The notes under the pieces: model-generated
The model's database searches: none
What the model was told of the DNA's origin: nothing
What the model saw: only the letters and a program-made list of their open reading frames with translations
Program-made: the position numbers and the translations under genes
Shown here: piece by piece, positions 50,609 to 61,069 of the stretch
How the letters are laid out: each line of letters starts with the position of its first letter
Numbering within the stretch: the first letter of the stretch is position 1
Assembly: GCF_028281565.1 (NCBI RefSeq)
Contig: NZ_JANQJQ010000009.1
Coordinates: 101,087-165,086 of the forward strand
Direction: 5' to 3'
DNA: 64,000 bases
Source of the DNA: Seonamhaeicola sp.
GTDB taxonomy: Bacteria; Bacteroidota; Bacteroidia; Flavobacteriales; Flavobacteriaceae

Positions 50609-52237
50609 TTAGTGGTTTATTATGTTAGAAATCCCTTTTAAAGGAATGACTGCCCATTGTGGTCGAGAGTTAAGTTCATAGCCCAACTCATAAACTGCTT
50701 TTTCAAGCAAGCAGTATTTTAATATAAATATGCGTTCCTGGTTGTATCCTAAATTTAAATTGGCCTCTTGTATTTCAGTAACATAAGTGCCTAAAAATAA
50801 TCCGGTTAAATAGCCATAAAATAGTTCTCCGGCTTCAAATAATGATTCCTGAGAGGCATTATATGCTTTAAAGTTATTAAAAATTGTACCATAAATGGCA
50901 TAATGGAAAGACCTGAATAATCCCGCTACATCCTTTAAAGGCGGTTGTTTTACCTTTCTGTCCCTAATCGTGCTTTCCGGTTCTCCTTCAAAATCAAGAA
51001 TATAAAAATCATCGTTATGTACCAGCACCTGGCCTAAATGGTAGTCGCCATGAACTCTGATACGTTCACTTTTTAGTTTGGTCCAGTCAAAAGATAAGAA
51101 CCGTTTTCTGATTTGATTCTTTTTATCAAGGAACTCATTGGCTAGTTCTAACGAAAGGCCTTCTAATTTATGAAGGTTGTTCTCAATAATATTCAGCCTG
51201 TTTTGAAACTGATACAGCATGCGGTTCTTCAACCAAACGGTATAATCACCGTTAAAATTGGTTGGTGTAAAAGCGGTTTCTTCAAATTCAGATCCCAAAG
51301 CAATGTGCATTTCTGCCGTACGCTTGGCCAGTTTTTGAATTTTTAAGAACAATCCCAAACCAATCCAATCTATTATTTGGGCGGGAATATCATTTATTGA
51401 AAGGCGCAGGTACAATTCTGTATTGGGCAATGCGTTGATATCAATTCTTTTCTGTTCGATATTTTGAAACACGGAATGAAACTCCTTCAGCATATAATCC
51501 CAGGCATCGCCTTCATTAGGGATCATTTGCTGCATAAGCCCTATGGTAATATTATTCTCTTCAGAATCTACCACATTAATACTTCCTAAATAGGGTGGGG
51601 TGTTTTTAAACTCTTTTTTCTCTGATAGAAAGCGAGACATTTCATAGTCAGGATTTCTATCAGCGTAGATCCTTCTAAAGAATTTTAAAACGTATTTTTC
51701 ATTGTAAACCAACGAGGTATTGCTTTGCTCAAGCCCCATGAACCTGGAAGATTCATAAACCACATTGTCTAACAAATGACTTTTATGATACTGGACTTTG
51801 GTTGTATCTTTTGGTAATGCCGTAAGAATACGTTCAAATACCAGTTTCCTAAACGATTCCAGGTTTACGGCATCAATAATATGTCCTTTTTGACCTTTTA
51901 TGCTAATGGGAAGTATGCGGTCTTTTTTGGCAAAATTCTCATCGGTAACAAAGGCTATTGGTAAAAAGTAATGCTGGTAAAAAGCTTCAACAAAATTAAC
52001 TTCCAGGATAAGCCCAAAATACACTTCGCCATCTTGCTGAATTTTAAAATACTCGGCTAGTTCAATGTATTTAATGTTACTGGCCTTACCTCCGTACCAG
52101 CGTTGCTTAAGCATATAATCGCCTAAAACATCAGAAAGGAACGCCTTAACAAACGCTTCATTCTCTAATAATGTTTCCCAATTATTATCAAAATTAAAGG
52201 TTTGTATCACAGCCGTTTCTTCCTTCTTTTTAGTCAT
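50609..52237 (-). CDS. Maltokinase-like protein
   Basis: A 542-residue protein with an N-terminal cap (YMLKQRWYGGKASN, about 41-54) and a kinase-like C-terminal domain carrying VHGDYHLGQVLV (395-406) and DFEGEP (415-420), the catalytic and metal-binding loops of aminoglycoside-phosphotransferase-like kinases. It matches maltokinase, which makes maltose 1-phosphate from maltose and ATP. This product is the substrate of GlgE, encoded 3 bases upstream. No trehalose synthase, its usual partner, is in the window. Confidence 0.85.
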   Translation of the reverse strand: MTKKKEETAVIQTFNFDNNWETLLENEAFVKAFLSDVLGDYMLKQRWYGGKASNIKYIELAEYFKIQQDGEVYFGLILEVNFVEAFYQHYFLPIAFVTDENFAKKDRILPISIKGQKGHIIDAVNLESFRKLVFERILTALPKDTTKVQYHKSHLLDNVVYESSRFMGLEQSNTSLVYNEKYVLKFFRRIYADRNPDYEMSRFLSEKKEFKNTPPYLGSINVVDSEENNITIGLMQQMIPNEGDAWDYMLKEFHSVFQNIEQKRIDINALPNTELYLRLSINDIPAQIIDWIGLGLFLKIQKLAKRTAEMHIALGSEFEETAFTPTNFNGDYTVWLKNRMLYQFQNRLNIIENNLHKLEGLSLELANEFLDKKNQIRKRFLSFDWTKLKSERIRVHGDYHLGQVLVHNDDFYILDFEGEPESTIRDRKVKQPPLKDVAGLFRSFHYAIYGTIFNNFKAYNASQESLFEAGELFYGYLTGLFLGTYVTEIQEANLNLGYNQERIFILKYCLLEKAVYELGYELNSRPQWAVIPLKGISNIINH

Positions 52238-52240
52238 AGG

Positions 52241-54178
52241 CTATTTGTTTATTTCAAAAATGTGGAATGGTAGTGTGGGATGTAGTTCCACAAAATTCCA
52301 TTCCCCCTGCCAGTTGTAACTGCTATTGGTTATGAGATCTTTAACCTGAAACTTATGATTGCTGTCAATGCCCAGATCATGCAATGGCATTTGGATGGTA
52401 CCTTGCTGCATACTGTGATCATCTAAACTAATAACAATTAAAAGTTCATTGGTTTTGGCATCATTCCATTTATAGAACGCTAACAGGTTATCGTTCTCCA
52501 CATAGCAGAACCTGATATTGTTGGTTTGTTGCAACGCTTCGTTTTGATGCCTTAAGGTATTAATTTTTGTAATAACCGTAATGAGCTTATTTTGGATGTT
52601 CCAGTCATAATGTGTGAACTGGAACTTTTCAGAGTTGTTGTATTCTTCACGTCCCAATAAAGCATCACTCAACATATACTCGAAAACCGGACCGTAAATA
52701 CCTATACTGGAACTTAAGGTAGCGGCCAGCGCATACCGTTGTATGTGTTTAGACTCGTTAGCGCCTTGTAAGTGATAGGGATTTATATCCGGTGTATTTG
52801 GCCAAAAGTTAGGCTGCATATACTCACGGGATTCTGTTTTGGTTAATTCTTCCAGGTATTCAATAAGTTCGTGTTTAGAATTCCTCCACGTAAAATAAGT
52901 GTATGATTGGGTATAGCCTTGTTTCGCTAATTGCTGCATCACTTTAGGAGCAGTAAAGGCCTCGGCTAAAAAGATCACATCTGGATGTTTGGCTTTCACT
53001 TCTGCAATGATCCAGTTCCAAAAATAAAAAGGCTTGGTATGCGGGTTATCTACTCTAAATACGTTAACACCACAATCTATCCAGTGCAGTAAAATATCCA
53101 AACACTCTTGCCAAAGGTTTTCGTAATCTTCACTTTCCCAATAAATAGGTAAGATATCCTGGTATTTTTTAGGCGGGTTTTCAGCATACTGCACAGTACC
53201 GTCTGGTCGCCATTTAAACCAGGTAGGGTGTTCATTAACCCAGGGATGATCCGGAGCGGCTTGTAGTGCGTAGTCCATGGCAATTTCAAGACCGTGTTCT
53301 TTGGCCTTTTGAACCAGGTTTTTTAAATCGTCTATAGTTCCTAAATCCGGGTGCACATCTTTATGGCCACCAAACCTGGAACCAATACCCCAGGTAGAAC
53401 CCACATCGCCTTCAAAAGCTTCGGTGGTATTATTTTTTCCTTTTCTATTCACTTCTCCAATTGGATGAATAGGAGGCAGGTATAAGGTATCAAACCCCAT
53501 ATTAGCCACACGCGGCAATAACCGCTCGCAATCTTTTAATGTCCCGTGGACGCCTTCATGCTCTGATGCTGAACGCGGAAAGAACTCATACCAGGTACTA
53601 AAGCGCGCTTTTTTACGATCAACATAAGCCTGGTATGCTTTGGTTTCGTTGGCTAAGATCCTCTGTGGATGGTTAAAGAATATATGATGCAGGCGTTCGT
53701 TTGTGGCCTCCTGAATGGCTTCCTTGTAATGGTCGTCATTACCGAAAATATTGATGAGGTGGTCAAAGTAGAATGAATCGTTTTGCTCTATATTACCTTT
53801 AATAGCCTTTAAATATTCAATGCCTTCTAAAAGCTCCGATTTTACATGCTGGTTATCATCAATCTTACGCTCAATACCATGTTGCCAGTTGAGAGCATAA
53901 TCTACCCAGGCCTGTACTTTGTAGGTGTAAAATCCTTGTTTGTCAACGGTAAAGGCTCCCCGCCATTCATTATTAACATCTAAATGTAAGCGAGATTCAC
54001 TCCAATTTTCGTCGTTTTCATGTTTATAAAGAACCGATGCTCCAAGCACATCATGTCCGTCTGCAAGAATATGAGCTTCAACATTAACAATTTCGTTGAC
54101 TACTCTTTTAATATGAAATTCACCGCGGTTAACACTCGGCGAAACATAGTCTATAACAACTCTTTTTTGGTTTTGCAT
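52241..54178 (-). CDS. glgE: Alpha-1,4-glucan:maltose-1-phosphate maltosyltransferase
   Basis: A 645-residue GH13_3 enzyme that transfers maltosyl units from maltose 1-phosphate to the end of an alpha-glucan. The N-terminal domain (VVNEIVNVEAHILADGHD) is typical of GlgE. The nucleophile is Asp377 in FRVDNPHTKPF and the acid/base Glu406 in FLAEAFT; AAPDHPWVNEHPTWFKWR marks the phosphate-binding side. Sequence length is normal. It heads a three-gene block with maltokinase and glgB. Confidence 0.95.
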   Translation of the reverse strand: MQNQKRVVIDYVSPSVNRGEFHIKRVVNEIVNVEAHILADGHDVLGASVLYKHENDENWSESRLHLDVNNEWRGAFTVDKQGFYTYKVQAWVDYALNWQHGIERKIDDNQHVKSELLEGIEYLKAIKGNIEQNDSFYFDHLINIFGNDDHYKEAIQEATNERLHHIFFNHPQRILANETKAYQAYVDRKKARFSTWYEFFPRSASEHEGVHGTLKDCERLLPRVANMGFDTLYLPPIHPIGEVNRKGKNNTTEAFEGDVGSTWGIGSRFGGHKDVHPDLGTIDDLKNLVQKAKEHGLEIAMDYALQAAPDHPWVNEHPTWFKWRPDGTVQYAENPPKKYQDILPIYWESEDYENLWQECLDILLHWIDCGVNVFRVDNPHTKPFYFWNWIIAEVKAKHPDVIFLAEAFTAPKVMQQLAKQGYTQSYTYFTWRNSKHELIEYLEELTKTESREYMQPNFWPNTPDINPYHLQGANESKHIQRYALAATLSSSIGIYGPVFEYMLSDALLGREEYNNSEKFQFTHYDWNIQNKLITVITKINTLRHQNEALQQTNNIRFCYVENDNLLAFYKWNDAKTNELLIVISLDDHSMQQGTIQMPLHDLGIDSNHKFQVKDLITNSSYNWQGEWNFVELHPTLPFHIFEINK

Positions 54179-54374
54179 TGTATCTTGTTGGTTTTGAAGT
54201 GCGTAAAATTAGTAAATTAAAGTGATCTGTTAATCACCAAAAATACGGTAAACACCACGAAAACGTTTGATTGTTAAGAAATTAATGTTATTAAATGGTT
54301 AAATAACAAACTATTAGGAATAAATGGCATTCTTTTTAATGACCGTAATACCTAAAGAAAAAAGTTATTAGTTG

Positions 54375-55643
54375 TTATTGAATAATAGTGTTTTTAGGGA
54401 TTACAGCATCTTTTTTGATGACCACAATACCGTCTTTAATACAATAGGTGTCTGTTTCCGTGTCTTTCAGATGGCTGCCTCCATTGATCCTGACATCGTC
54501 ACCAATACGACAGTTTTTGTCTAAAATGGCATTTTTAATAAAGCAGCGTTCGCCAATACCCATCAAAACTTCAATTTTATCAGTTTCCATTTCTTCAAGG
54601 GTTTCATAAGTATCATTTCCCATCATGTAGGTATTGATGACAGTGGATTCTTTTCCAATTCTTGACCGAATACCGATTACCGACTTTTCAATTCTGGAGG
54701 CGCTTATAATACACCCTTCAGAAATTACAGCTTTATCCAGAATGGTTCCGGCAACTTTAGTAGTGGGGAGCATTCTGGCATGGGTATAAATACGTTTGTT
54801 TCTATCGTATAAATCAAATTCAGGAATATCATCTGTTAATCCAAGGTTGGCTTCAAAAAATGATCCTACAGTTCCAATGTCAGTCCAATACCCTTCGTAT
54901 TGATAGCTTAGGGTTTTATGCGAATCTATGGCCTGAGGGATAATTTCCTTTCCAAAATCATTGGTGTCCGGGTTTTCCATCAATTTAATTAGCAAATCCT
55001 TGTTAAAGATATAAATACCCATGGAGGCCAGATAATGACGTCCCTGATCTTTCATTTCCTCACTTACTTCCGAGGTCCACTCCGGGAGTAAACTGGCTTC
55101 GGGCTTTTCAATAAAAGAAGTAATAATGCTTTCTTCGTTTGCTTTAAGAATACCAAATCCGGTGGCATCTTTGGCGTTTACAGGAATTGTTGCAATAGAG
55201 ATCTCGGCGCCGCTTTCCTCATGTGCTGCAATCATTTTATCATAATCCATTTGATATAACTGGTCACCTGATAAAATTAAGGCGTACTCAAAATCATTAC
55301 CTAAAAAATGGTGCATGCTTTGCCTTACAGCGTCTGCTGTTCCCTGGAACCAGGTTTTATTATGAGGCGTTTGTTCTGCCGCTAATACATCCACAAAGGC
55401 ACTACTAAAAAAACTAAAATGATAGGTGTTTTTGATATGTTTATTTAAACCGGCAGAGTTAAACTGTGTTAACACATATATCCGCTTAATATCAGCATTT
55501 ATACAATTCGATATGGGAATATCTACCAACCTGTATTTTCCGGCAATTGGAACCGCCGGTTTTGAACGCTTTTCAGTTAAAGGATATAATCTTGAACCTT
55601 GCCCACCTCCTAAAATAATCGATAAAACTTTGTCATTTATCAT
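54375..55643 (-). CDS. glgC: Glucose-1-phosphate adenylyltransferase
   Basis: A 422-residue enzyme that makes ADP-glucose from glucose 1-phosphate and ATP, the committed step of glycogen synthesis. It has an N-terminal nucleotidyltransferase domain with GGGQGSRLYPLTEKRSKPAV (about 12-31) and LSGDQLYQMDYDKM, then a C-terminal left-handed beta-helix (ISEGCIISASRIEKSVIGI). Length matches bacterial GlgC. Its product feeds the downstream glucan synthesis genes; 40 bases from the GT4 gene. Confidence 0.95.
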   Translation of the reverse strand: MINDKVLSIILGGGQGSRLYPLTEKRSKPAVPIAGKYRLVDIPISNCINADIKRIYVLTQFNSAGLNKHIKNTYHFSFFSSAFVDVLAAEQTPHNKTWFQGTADAVRQSMHHFLGNDFEYALILSGDQLYQMDYDKMIAAHEESGAEISIATIPVNAKDATGFGILKANEESIITSFIEKPEASLLPEWTSEVSEEMKDQGRHYLASMGIYIFNKDLLIKLMENPDTNDFGKEIIPQAIDSHKTLSYQYEGYWTDIGTVGSFFEANLGLTDDIPEFDLYDRNKRIYTHARMLPTTKVAGTILDKAVISEGCIISASRIEKSVIGIRSRIGKESTVINTYMMGNDTYETLEEMETDKIEVLMGIGERCFIKNAILDKNCRIGDDVRINGGSHLKDTETDTYCIKDGIVVIKKDAVIPKNTIIQ

Positions 55644-55683
55644 AATAGTCGTTTTTATTTTTAGTGATTAGTTGTTGTAATTT

Positions 55684-56886
55684 CTATATCAAAGATTTGT
55701 AAAGTGCTTCAACTTGTTTAGCAATAGCTACCCAGTCAAAATGCTCTTCTACACGCTTTCTTCCGTTCACAGCCATTTTATGTCGCAAGGCATCGTCACT
55801 AATGACTTTATTGATACCCTCTGCCAGGTCCCTGGAAAACTTATCCGGATCAATAGGCTCAAAAGGCGCCACATTTTGTTGCTCCAACGGAATTAGTATG
55901 CCGGTTTCATCAGGAACCACCACTTCTTTTATACCACCAACAGCACTTGCCACTACAGCAGTGTTGCAAGCCATAGCTTCAATATTTATAATCCCGAAAG
56001 GTTCATAAATAGATGGACAGCAAAATACAGCGGCGTGAGAATATAGTTGAATAATTTCTTCCTTGGTTACCATCTTATCAATCCAAATGACGTTGTCTCT
56101 GGTTTTCTTGACCTCATTAACAGCATCTTCCATTTCTTTGCTAATTTCCGGCGTATCAGGCGCTCCTGCACAGAGTACAATTTGCGTATTGGGATCAATA
56201 TATTTGATAGCATTCACTAAATGAATGATTCCTTTTTGGCGTGTAATCCTACCAACAAATAACACATACGGTTTTGTTTTGTCAACACCATAAGCATCTA
56301 AAGTAGCCGTTTCATCGGTTACAACATATTGTTGGAGATTGATCCCGTTATAAATAACATGCACTTTGTCTTCGTCTACATTAAAATGTGTCAGGATATC
56401 TACTTTCGTTTCTTCCGAAACTGCTATAACGGCATCCGCCATTTCCAGGGCCGTTTTTTCTACCCAGGACGAAGCGTCATATCCTCTCCCTAACTGTTCA
56501 CGTTTCCAGGGTCTTAAAGGTTCTAAGGAATGCCCCGTTACAACTAGCGGTGTCCCGTAACAAAGTTTTGCTACGATACCTGCAAAATGTGAATACCAGG
56601 TATGACAGTGTACCACATCGGCATCAATGGCTTCGGCATTCATATGAATGCCCGTACTTAGGGTTTGAAAAACCGACTTTAACTTACTATTCGAATCTTT
56701 AAAAAGGGGATTATCATAAGGAAAGCCCTTAACGGCCATGTTATCGTTTTGTTCGTCCTGATCGCCAAAACACCTAACATCAATTTTCATTAGTTTGGCA
56801 AGTTCGGCTGCCAGATATTCAACATGTACGCCTGCGCCACCATAAACATAAGGTGGAAATTCTCTAGTAAAAAAAAGAGCTTTCAT
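55684..56886 (-). CDS. glgM: GT4-type glycogen/maltose-1-phosphate synthase
   Basis: A 400-residue GT4 glycosyltransferase. The N-terminus FTREFPPYVYGGAGVHVEYL and the size match the actinobacterial GlgM/GlgA-like family rather than the 470-480-residue E. coli GlgA. The C-terminal domain has FVGRITRQKGI and PSIYEPFGIINIEAMAC (donor-binding E-x7-E). GlgM of mycobacteria makes maltose 1-phosphate from ADP-glucose and glucose 1-phosphate. With glgC and glgE next to it, the same role is likely here, but direct glucan elongation cannot be excluded. A GGAG stretch lies about 10 bases before ATG. Confidence 0.85.
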   Translation of the reverse strand: MKALFFTREFPPYVYGGAGVHVEYLAAELAKLMKIDVRCFGDQDEQNDNMAVKGFPYDNPLFKDSNSKLKSVFQTLSTGIHMNAEAIDADVVHCHTWYSHFAGIVAKLCYGTPLVVTGHSLEPLRPWKREQLGRGYDASSWVEKTALEMADAVIAVSEETKVDILTHFNVDEDKVHVIYNGINLQQYVVTDETATLDAYGVDKTKPYVLFVGRITRQKGIIHLVNAIKYIDPNTQIVLCAGAPDTPEISKEMEDAVNEVKKTRDNVIWIDKMVTKEEIIQLYSHAAVFCCPSIYEPFGIINIEAMACNTAVVASAVGGIKEVVVPDETGILIPLEQQNVAPFEPIDPDKFSRDLAEGINKVISDDALRHKMAVNGRKRVEEHFDWVAIAKQVEALYKSLI

Positions 56887-57165
56887 ATAGATTTCTCCAA
56901 GGGATTAGTTAATTAGTTTTACGATATGATAAATGATCGTTCAAACAATAGATCGTTGTTTATAAACATACAAAAATATTGTTAATAACTTTGTTGAAAT
57001 CTCATTTTTGAAGAAAAAAAAGCATTATTGAGAATAATTGAAATTTTTGTCAAAGAAATTCAATAAATTCCGAATTTTTCCACTAATATTCTATAAAATT
57101 TAATAAGGTCTTCTGGTAGGGACTGTTAGGTTTTTCGCTTTGAGATAAGTGGTTTTGAATGTGTT

Positions 57166-58962
57166 TTAATCATTCAACTTTAAAACTGCCATAAACGCTT
57201 GTTGAGGAATCTCTACATTACCCACCTGGCGCATCCGTTTTTTACCTTTTTTCTGCTTTTCTAACAGTTTGCGTTTACGTGAAATATCACCCCCATAACA
57301 TTTGGCAGTTACATCTTTTCTTAGTGCTTTAATGGTTTCCCTGGAAATGATCTTGGCCCCAATGGCTGCCTGGATAGGAATGTCGAATTGTTGACGCGGG
57401 ATCAATTCTTTAAGCTTTTCACACATCTTTTTACCAATGGTTTGGGCATTATCGGCATGGACTAAAGCCGAAAGCGCATCCACCGGTTGTGCGTTCAACA
57501 GAATATCCACACGTACTAATTTTGAGGTTCTCATACCGATAGGGTGGTAGTCAAACGAGGCATAACCTTTTGAAACGGTTTTTAACCGGTCGTAAAAATC
57601 AAAAACAATTTCAGCAAGCGGCATATCAAAATTAAGTTCTACACGCTCCGGAGTCAAATAGGTCTGATTGGTGATCATACCGCGTTTGTCAATACACAAA
57701 CTCATGACGTTGCCCACAAAATCAGCTTTTGTTATAATGGTTGCTTTAATATAAGGCTCTTCAACACGGTCTAAAGTAGAAGGGTCCGGTAAATCACTTG
57801 GGTTGTTTACAATGATAATATCGTCCGGCTGCTTTTTTGTGTAAGCGTGATAGGACACATTGGGAACGGTGGTTATCACGGTCATATCAAACTCACGCTC
57901 CAGGCGCTCCTGGATGATTTCCATATGTAGCATCCCTAAGAATCCACAGCGGAAGCCAAAGCCCAGGGCTGCAGAACTTTCAGGTTGAAAAACTAAGGAA
58001 GCATCATTGAGTTGCAGCTTTTCCATAGAAGCACGTAACTCCTCGTAATCATCTGTATCAACAGGATAAATACCGGCAAACACCATGGGTTTTACATCTT
58101 CAAACCCTTCAATGGCATTGGTGGTTGGGTTTTTTGCATCGGTGATGGTATCACCAACTTTTACTTCGCGTGCATCTTTAATACCGGTGATCAGGTAACC
58201 AACATCCCCGGCTTTTATTTCATTTTTAGAAACCTGATTGAGTTTTAAGGTACCAACCTCATCAGCAAAATAAGTTTTACCGGTAGCAATAAACTTAATG
58301 TTCTGCCCTTTTTTTATGGACCCGTTTATAACTCTAAAGTAGGTCTCAACACCTCTAAAAGGGTTATAAACAGAATCAAAAATTAATGCTTGTAGAGACT
58401 CGTTTAGGCTTCCTTCAGGTGCCTGAATACGCTCAATTACGGCAGCTAAAACATTGTCAATTCCAAAGCCTGTTTTACCACTGGCGTGGATCACTTCGTC
58501 TGGATCGCAGCCTAACAAGTCCACAATATCGTCAGTGACTTCCTCCGGGTTGGCGCTTGGTAAATCTACTTTGTTAAGTACCGGAATAATTTCCAGGTCG
58601 TTCTCTAACGCTAAATATAAATTTGAAATGGTTTGTGCCTGGATACTTTGAGCGGCATCCACAATTAAAAGGGCCCCCTCACAGGCGGCAATAGAACGGG
58701 ATACTTCGTAACTAAAATCAACATGGCCCGGTGTATCGATCAGATTCAAAACATAGGTTTCACCTTTGTATTCATATTCCATTTGAATGGCGTGACTCTT
58801 AATGGTAATACCACGTTCACGTTCCAGATCCATATTATCCAGTAACTGATCCTGCTTTTCCCTGTCGGTTACAGAACCGGTATAATCCAATAAGCGGTCT
58901 GCAAGCGTACTCTTACCGTGATCAATATGGGCGATGATACAAAAGTTTCTAATGTTCTTCAT
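57166..58962 (-). CDS. lepA: Elongation factor 4 (LepA)
   Basis: A 598-residue ribosomal GTPase. G motifs are [18 protein letters not shown] and NKVDLPSA. Domains II-V follow, with the C-terminal LepA-specific region ending [17 protein letters not shown]. It back-translocates or stabilises ribosomes under stress. Well conserved, full length; no operon partner visible. Confidence 0.97.
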   Translation of the reverse strand: MKNIRNFCIIAHIDHGKSTLADRLLDYTGSVTDREKQDQLLDNMDLERERGITIKSHAIQMEYEYKGETYVLNLIDTPGHVDFSYEVSRSIAACEGALLIVDAAQSIQAQTISNLYLALENDLEIIPVLNKVDLPSANPEEVTDDIVDLLGCDPDEVIHASGKTGFGIDNVLAAVIERIQAPEGSLNESLQALIFDSVYNPFRGVETYFRVINGSIKKGQNIKFIATGKTYFADEVGTLKLNQVSKNEIKAGDVGYLITGIKDAREVKVGDTITDAKNPTTNAIEGFEDVKPMVFAGIYPVDTDDYEELRASMEKLQLNDASLVFQPESSAALGFGFRCGFLGMLHMEIIQERLEREFDMTVITTVPNVSYHAYTKKQPDDIIIVNNPSDLPDPSTLDRVEEPYIKATIITKADFVGNVMSLCIDKRGMITNQTYLTPERVELNFDMPLAEIVFDFYDRLKTVSKGYASFDYHPIGMRTSKLVRVDILLNAQPVDALSALVHADNAQTIGKKMCEKLKELIPRQQFDIPIQAAIGAKIISRETIKALRKDVTAKCYGGDISRKRKLLEKQKKGKKRMRQVGNVEIPQQAFMAVLKLND

Positions 58963-59045
58963 TCGTCTGTTTCTTACTACAATAGAGGCGCAAATATACT
59001 CTATTTATTGAAGATAAAGCTAGTTTTTTATATCTCCAAATACTT

Positions 59046-59828
59046 TTATTTTCCAGCAACAATATACAGATAATCTCCCAGGGTATTTTGATACGATCTC
59101 ATAACGTTTTTAATGGTGCCGACATCGATATCTTTTCTTAAAGAAGCCAAGCCGTTTTTTACCTCTTGGTCGTTTGATAAATCTGAAAACGACGAAATAC
59201 CGTTTCTTATTTTTGGATCAAAATACAGTTCAGGGTTGTCTTTGCCACCGTATAAAAATTTGTCTTCTAAATCCGGTTGAACACTATATGTTTCGGTATT
59301 TAAAATTTGAAATCCGGATGGTTCCATGGCGTCTCTGACCAGTTCTAAAGATGGCATTTGATCTATGGAATCTTGTAACATCTTTGGAAAGTAATGGTTT
59401 AACCAATACCCTTCCATTTGCCCGGGCGTTGAGGTGAAGATCACCAGGGTTCCTTTAGGTTTAAGCACCCGGTATAATTCTGAAAAGGCTTTTGGTAAAT
59501 GCTTCCAGTGATGTATTGTTAAGCCGGCTACAATGCCATCTATAGATTCCGATAATAGTTTGGTGTTTTCGGCAGTCCCCATACGATACTCAATAAAGGC
59601 GTTTTTATTTCTGGCTTCTTCCAGCATGCTTTCTGAAGGATCCATACCGATAAAATGATAACCTTTCTTTTGAAATTCGTTGGTGTAATTCCCTGTACCA
59701 CAACCTATATCCAGATAGAGACCATCCTTTTCAGGTTGCAGATGAAATAACATGCGTTCCACTAAATACGGATCCGGTTTTCGAGTATCATTATAATCTA
59801 AGCCTATTTTATCGTATTTGGTATTCAT
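59046..59828 (-). CDS. Class I SAM-dependent methyltransferase
   Basis: A 260-residue protein with the class I Rossmann core: LYLDIGCGTGNYTNEF for SAM binding (about 35-50), GMDPSESMLEEARNK, then LTIHHWKHLPKAFSELYRVL and LKPKGTLVIFTSTP. Substrate unknown; small-molecule C- or O-methylation is typical of this branch. It follows the TolB-like gene after 3 bases in the same operon. Confidence 0.87.
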   Translation of the reverse strand: MNTKYDKIGLDYNDTRKPDPYLVERMLFHLQPEKDGLYLDIGCGTGNYTNEFQKKGYHFIGMDPSESMLEEARNKNAFIEYRMGTAENTKLLSESIDGIVAGLTIHHWKHLPKAFSELYRVLKPKGTLVIFTSTPGQMEGYWLNHYFPKMLQDSIDQMPSLELVRDAMEPSGFQILNTETYSVQPDLEDKFLYGGKDNPELYFDPKIRNGISSFSDLSNDQEVKNGLASLRKDIDVGTIKNVMRSYQNTLGDYLYIVAGK

Positions 59829-59831
59829 AAA

Positions 59832-60929
59832 CTAATCCTGCCATTCGGCAATAAATAAATTAGTGTCTCTGGTGCCACCATTATTCCGGTTAGAAGAAAA
59901 AGCTAAATACTTGCCGTCATTGGAAAATACCGGAAAGGCATCAAAGGTTTTGCTATGAGTGACACGTTCCAGGTTTTTACCATCAATATCAATTAAATAT
60001 AGGTTGAACGGAAATCCGCGTTCTGCCTCAAAATTTGAAGAGAATAAAACTTTTTTCCCTGAAGGATGGAAAAACGGGCTCCAGTTTGCGTTTCCTAAAT
60101 CTGTCAGCTGGCGCAGGTCACTGCCATCGGCATTACAGATAAATAATTCCATGTCGGTTGGTTCTACTAATCCTTCAGCCAATAGTTCTTTGTAGTCTTT
60201 AATTTCCTGTTCTGTTTTTGGCCTGGAGGCGCGGAAAATGATTTTAGTACCATCGGGTGAGAAAAATGCGCCGCCGTCATAACCCAATTCATCGGTTATC
60301 TGTGTTACATCGCTTCCGTCGAGATTCATAGTGTATAATTCCAGGTCGCCACTTCGGGTAGAGGTGAACACAATCTTATCCCCTTTAGGTGATACGGTCG
60401 GTTCGGCATCATAGCCTTTTTCATGGGTTAATTGGTTGACGATATTCCCTTCCAGGTCGGCTACAAAAATGTCGAATGAATCATAAACCGGCCAAATATA
60501 TTTGCCATTTTTTCTCAATGGGGTTTCCGGACAATTGTCATCGGCTAAATGGGTTGAGGCATAAATAATATGCTTGTTATCCGGCAGAAAATAAGAACAG
60601 GTAGTTCTGCCTTTTCCGGTACTAACCATAGGTGGCGCAACACTATCGAAAGTGTCATTAAAATTCATTAGGAACATTTGATCGCAGCCCACATTCCATT
60701 TGCTGAAATTGGATTGAAACACTAGTTGCTTATCGTCAAAACTCCAATACGCTTCAGCATTATCGCCGCCATGTGTTATTTGCCGGATCGATTTAAAGTG
60801 TTTTTCTCCCGGAAAGATCAGGGAGTCTTTTACAACTTCAGGTTGCGGATCTTTTTGTGAAGCCGATTTTGTTTCATTTTTACAGCTGACAAGTGCTAAA
60901 ATCAGAATGACAAGGTATAACTTATGCAT
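59832..60929 (-). CDS. TolB-like/PD40 beta-propeller lipoprotein
   Basis: A 365-residue exported protein with lipobox (LALVSC, Cys16). It has about five PD40/WD40-like repeats of the form GYDAEPTVSPKGDKIVFTST, GYDGGAFFSPDGTKIIF, NWSPFFHPSGKKVLFSSN and FDAFPVFSNDGKYLAFSSN, each forming a propeller blade, as in TolB. It may bind proteins or small ligands at the membrane. It is upstream of the methyltransferase. Confidence 0.85.
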   Translation of the reverse strand: MHKLYLVILILALVSCKNETKSASQKDPQPEVVKDSLIFPGEKHFKSIRQITHGGDNAEAYWSFDDKQLVFQSNFSKWNVGCDQMFLMNFNDTFDSVAPPMVSTGKGRTTCSYFLPDNKHIIYASTHLADDNCPETPLRKNGKYIWPVYDSFDIFVADLEGNIVNQLTHEKGYDAEPTVSPKGDKIVFTSTRSGDLELYTMNLDGSDVTQITDELGYDGGAFFSPDGTKIIFRASRPKTEQEIKDYKELLAEGLVEPTDMELFICNADGSDLRQLTDLGNANWSPFFHPSGKKVLFSSNFEAERGFPFNLYLIDIDGKNLERVTHSKTFDAFPVFSNDGKYLAFSSNRNNGGTRDTNLFIAEWQD

Positions 60930-61069
60930 AGTAATGACTAAATTTGTATAAAGTAAATTTATTAAAATTTAAGCGAATGAAATGAGCCATAATAACTAAA
61001 CGGAATATCCACCAAAATGTTTAATGGCGAATTACATCTGACCTATGTATAACAATAAAATTTAAACAG

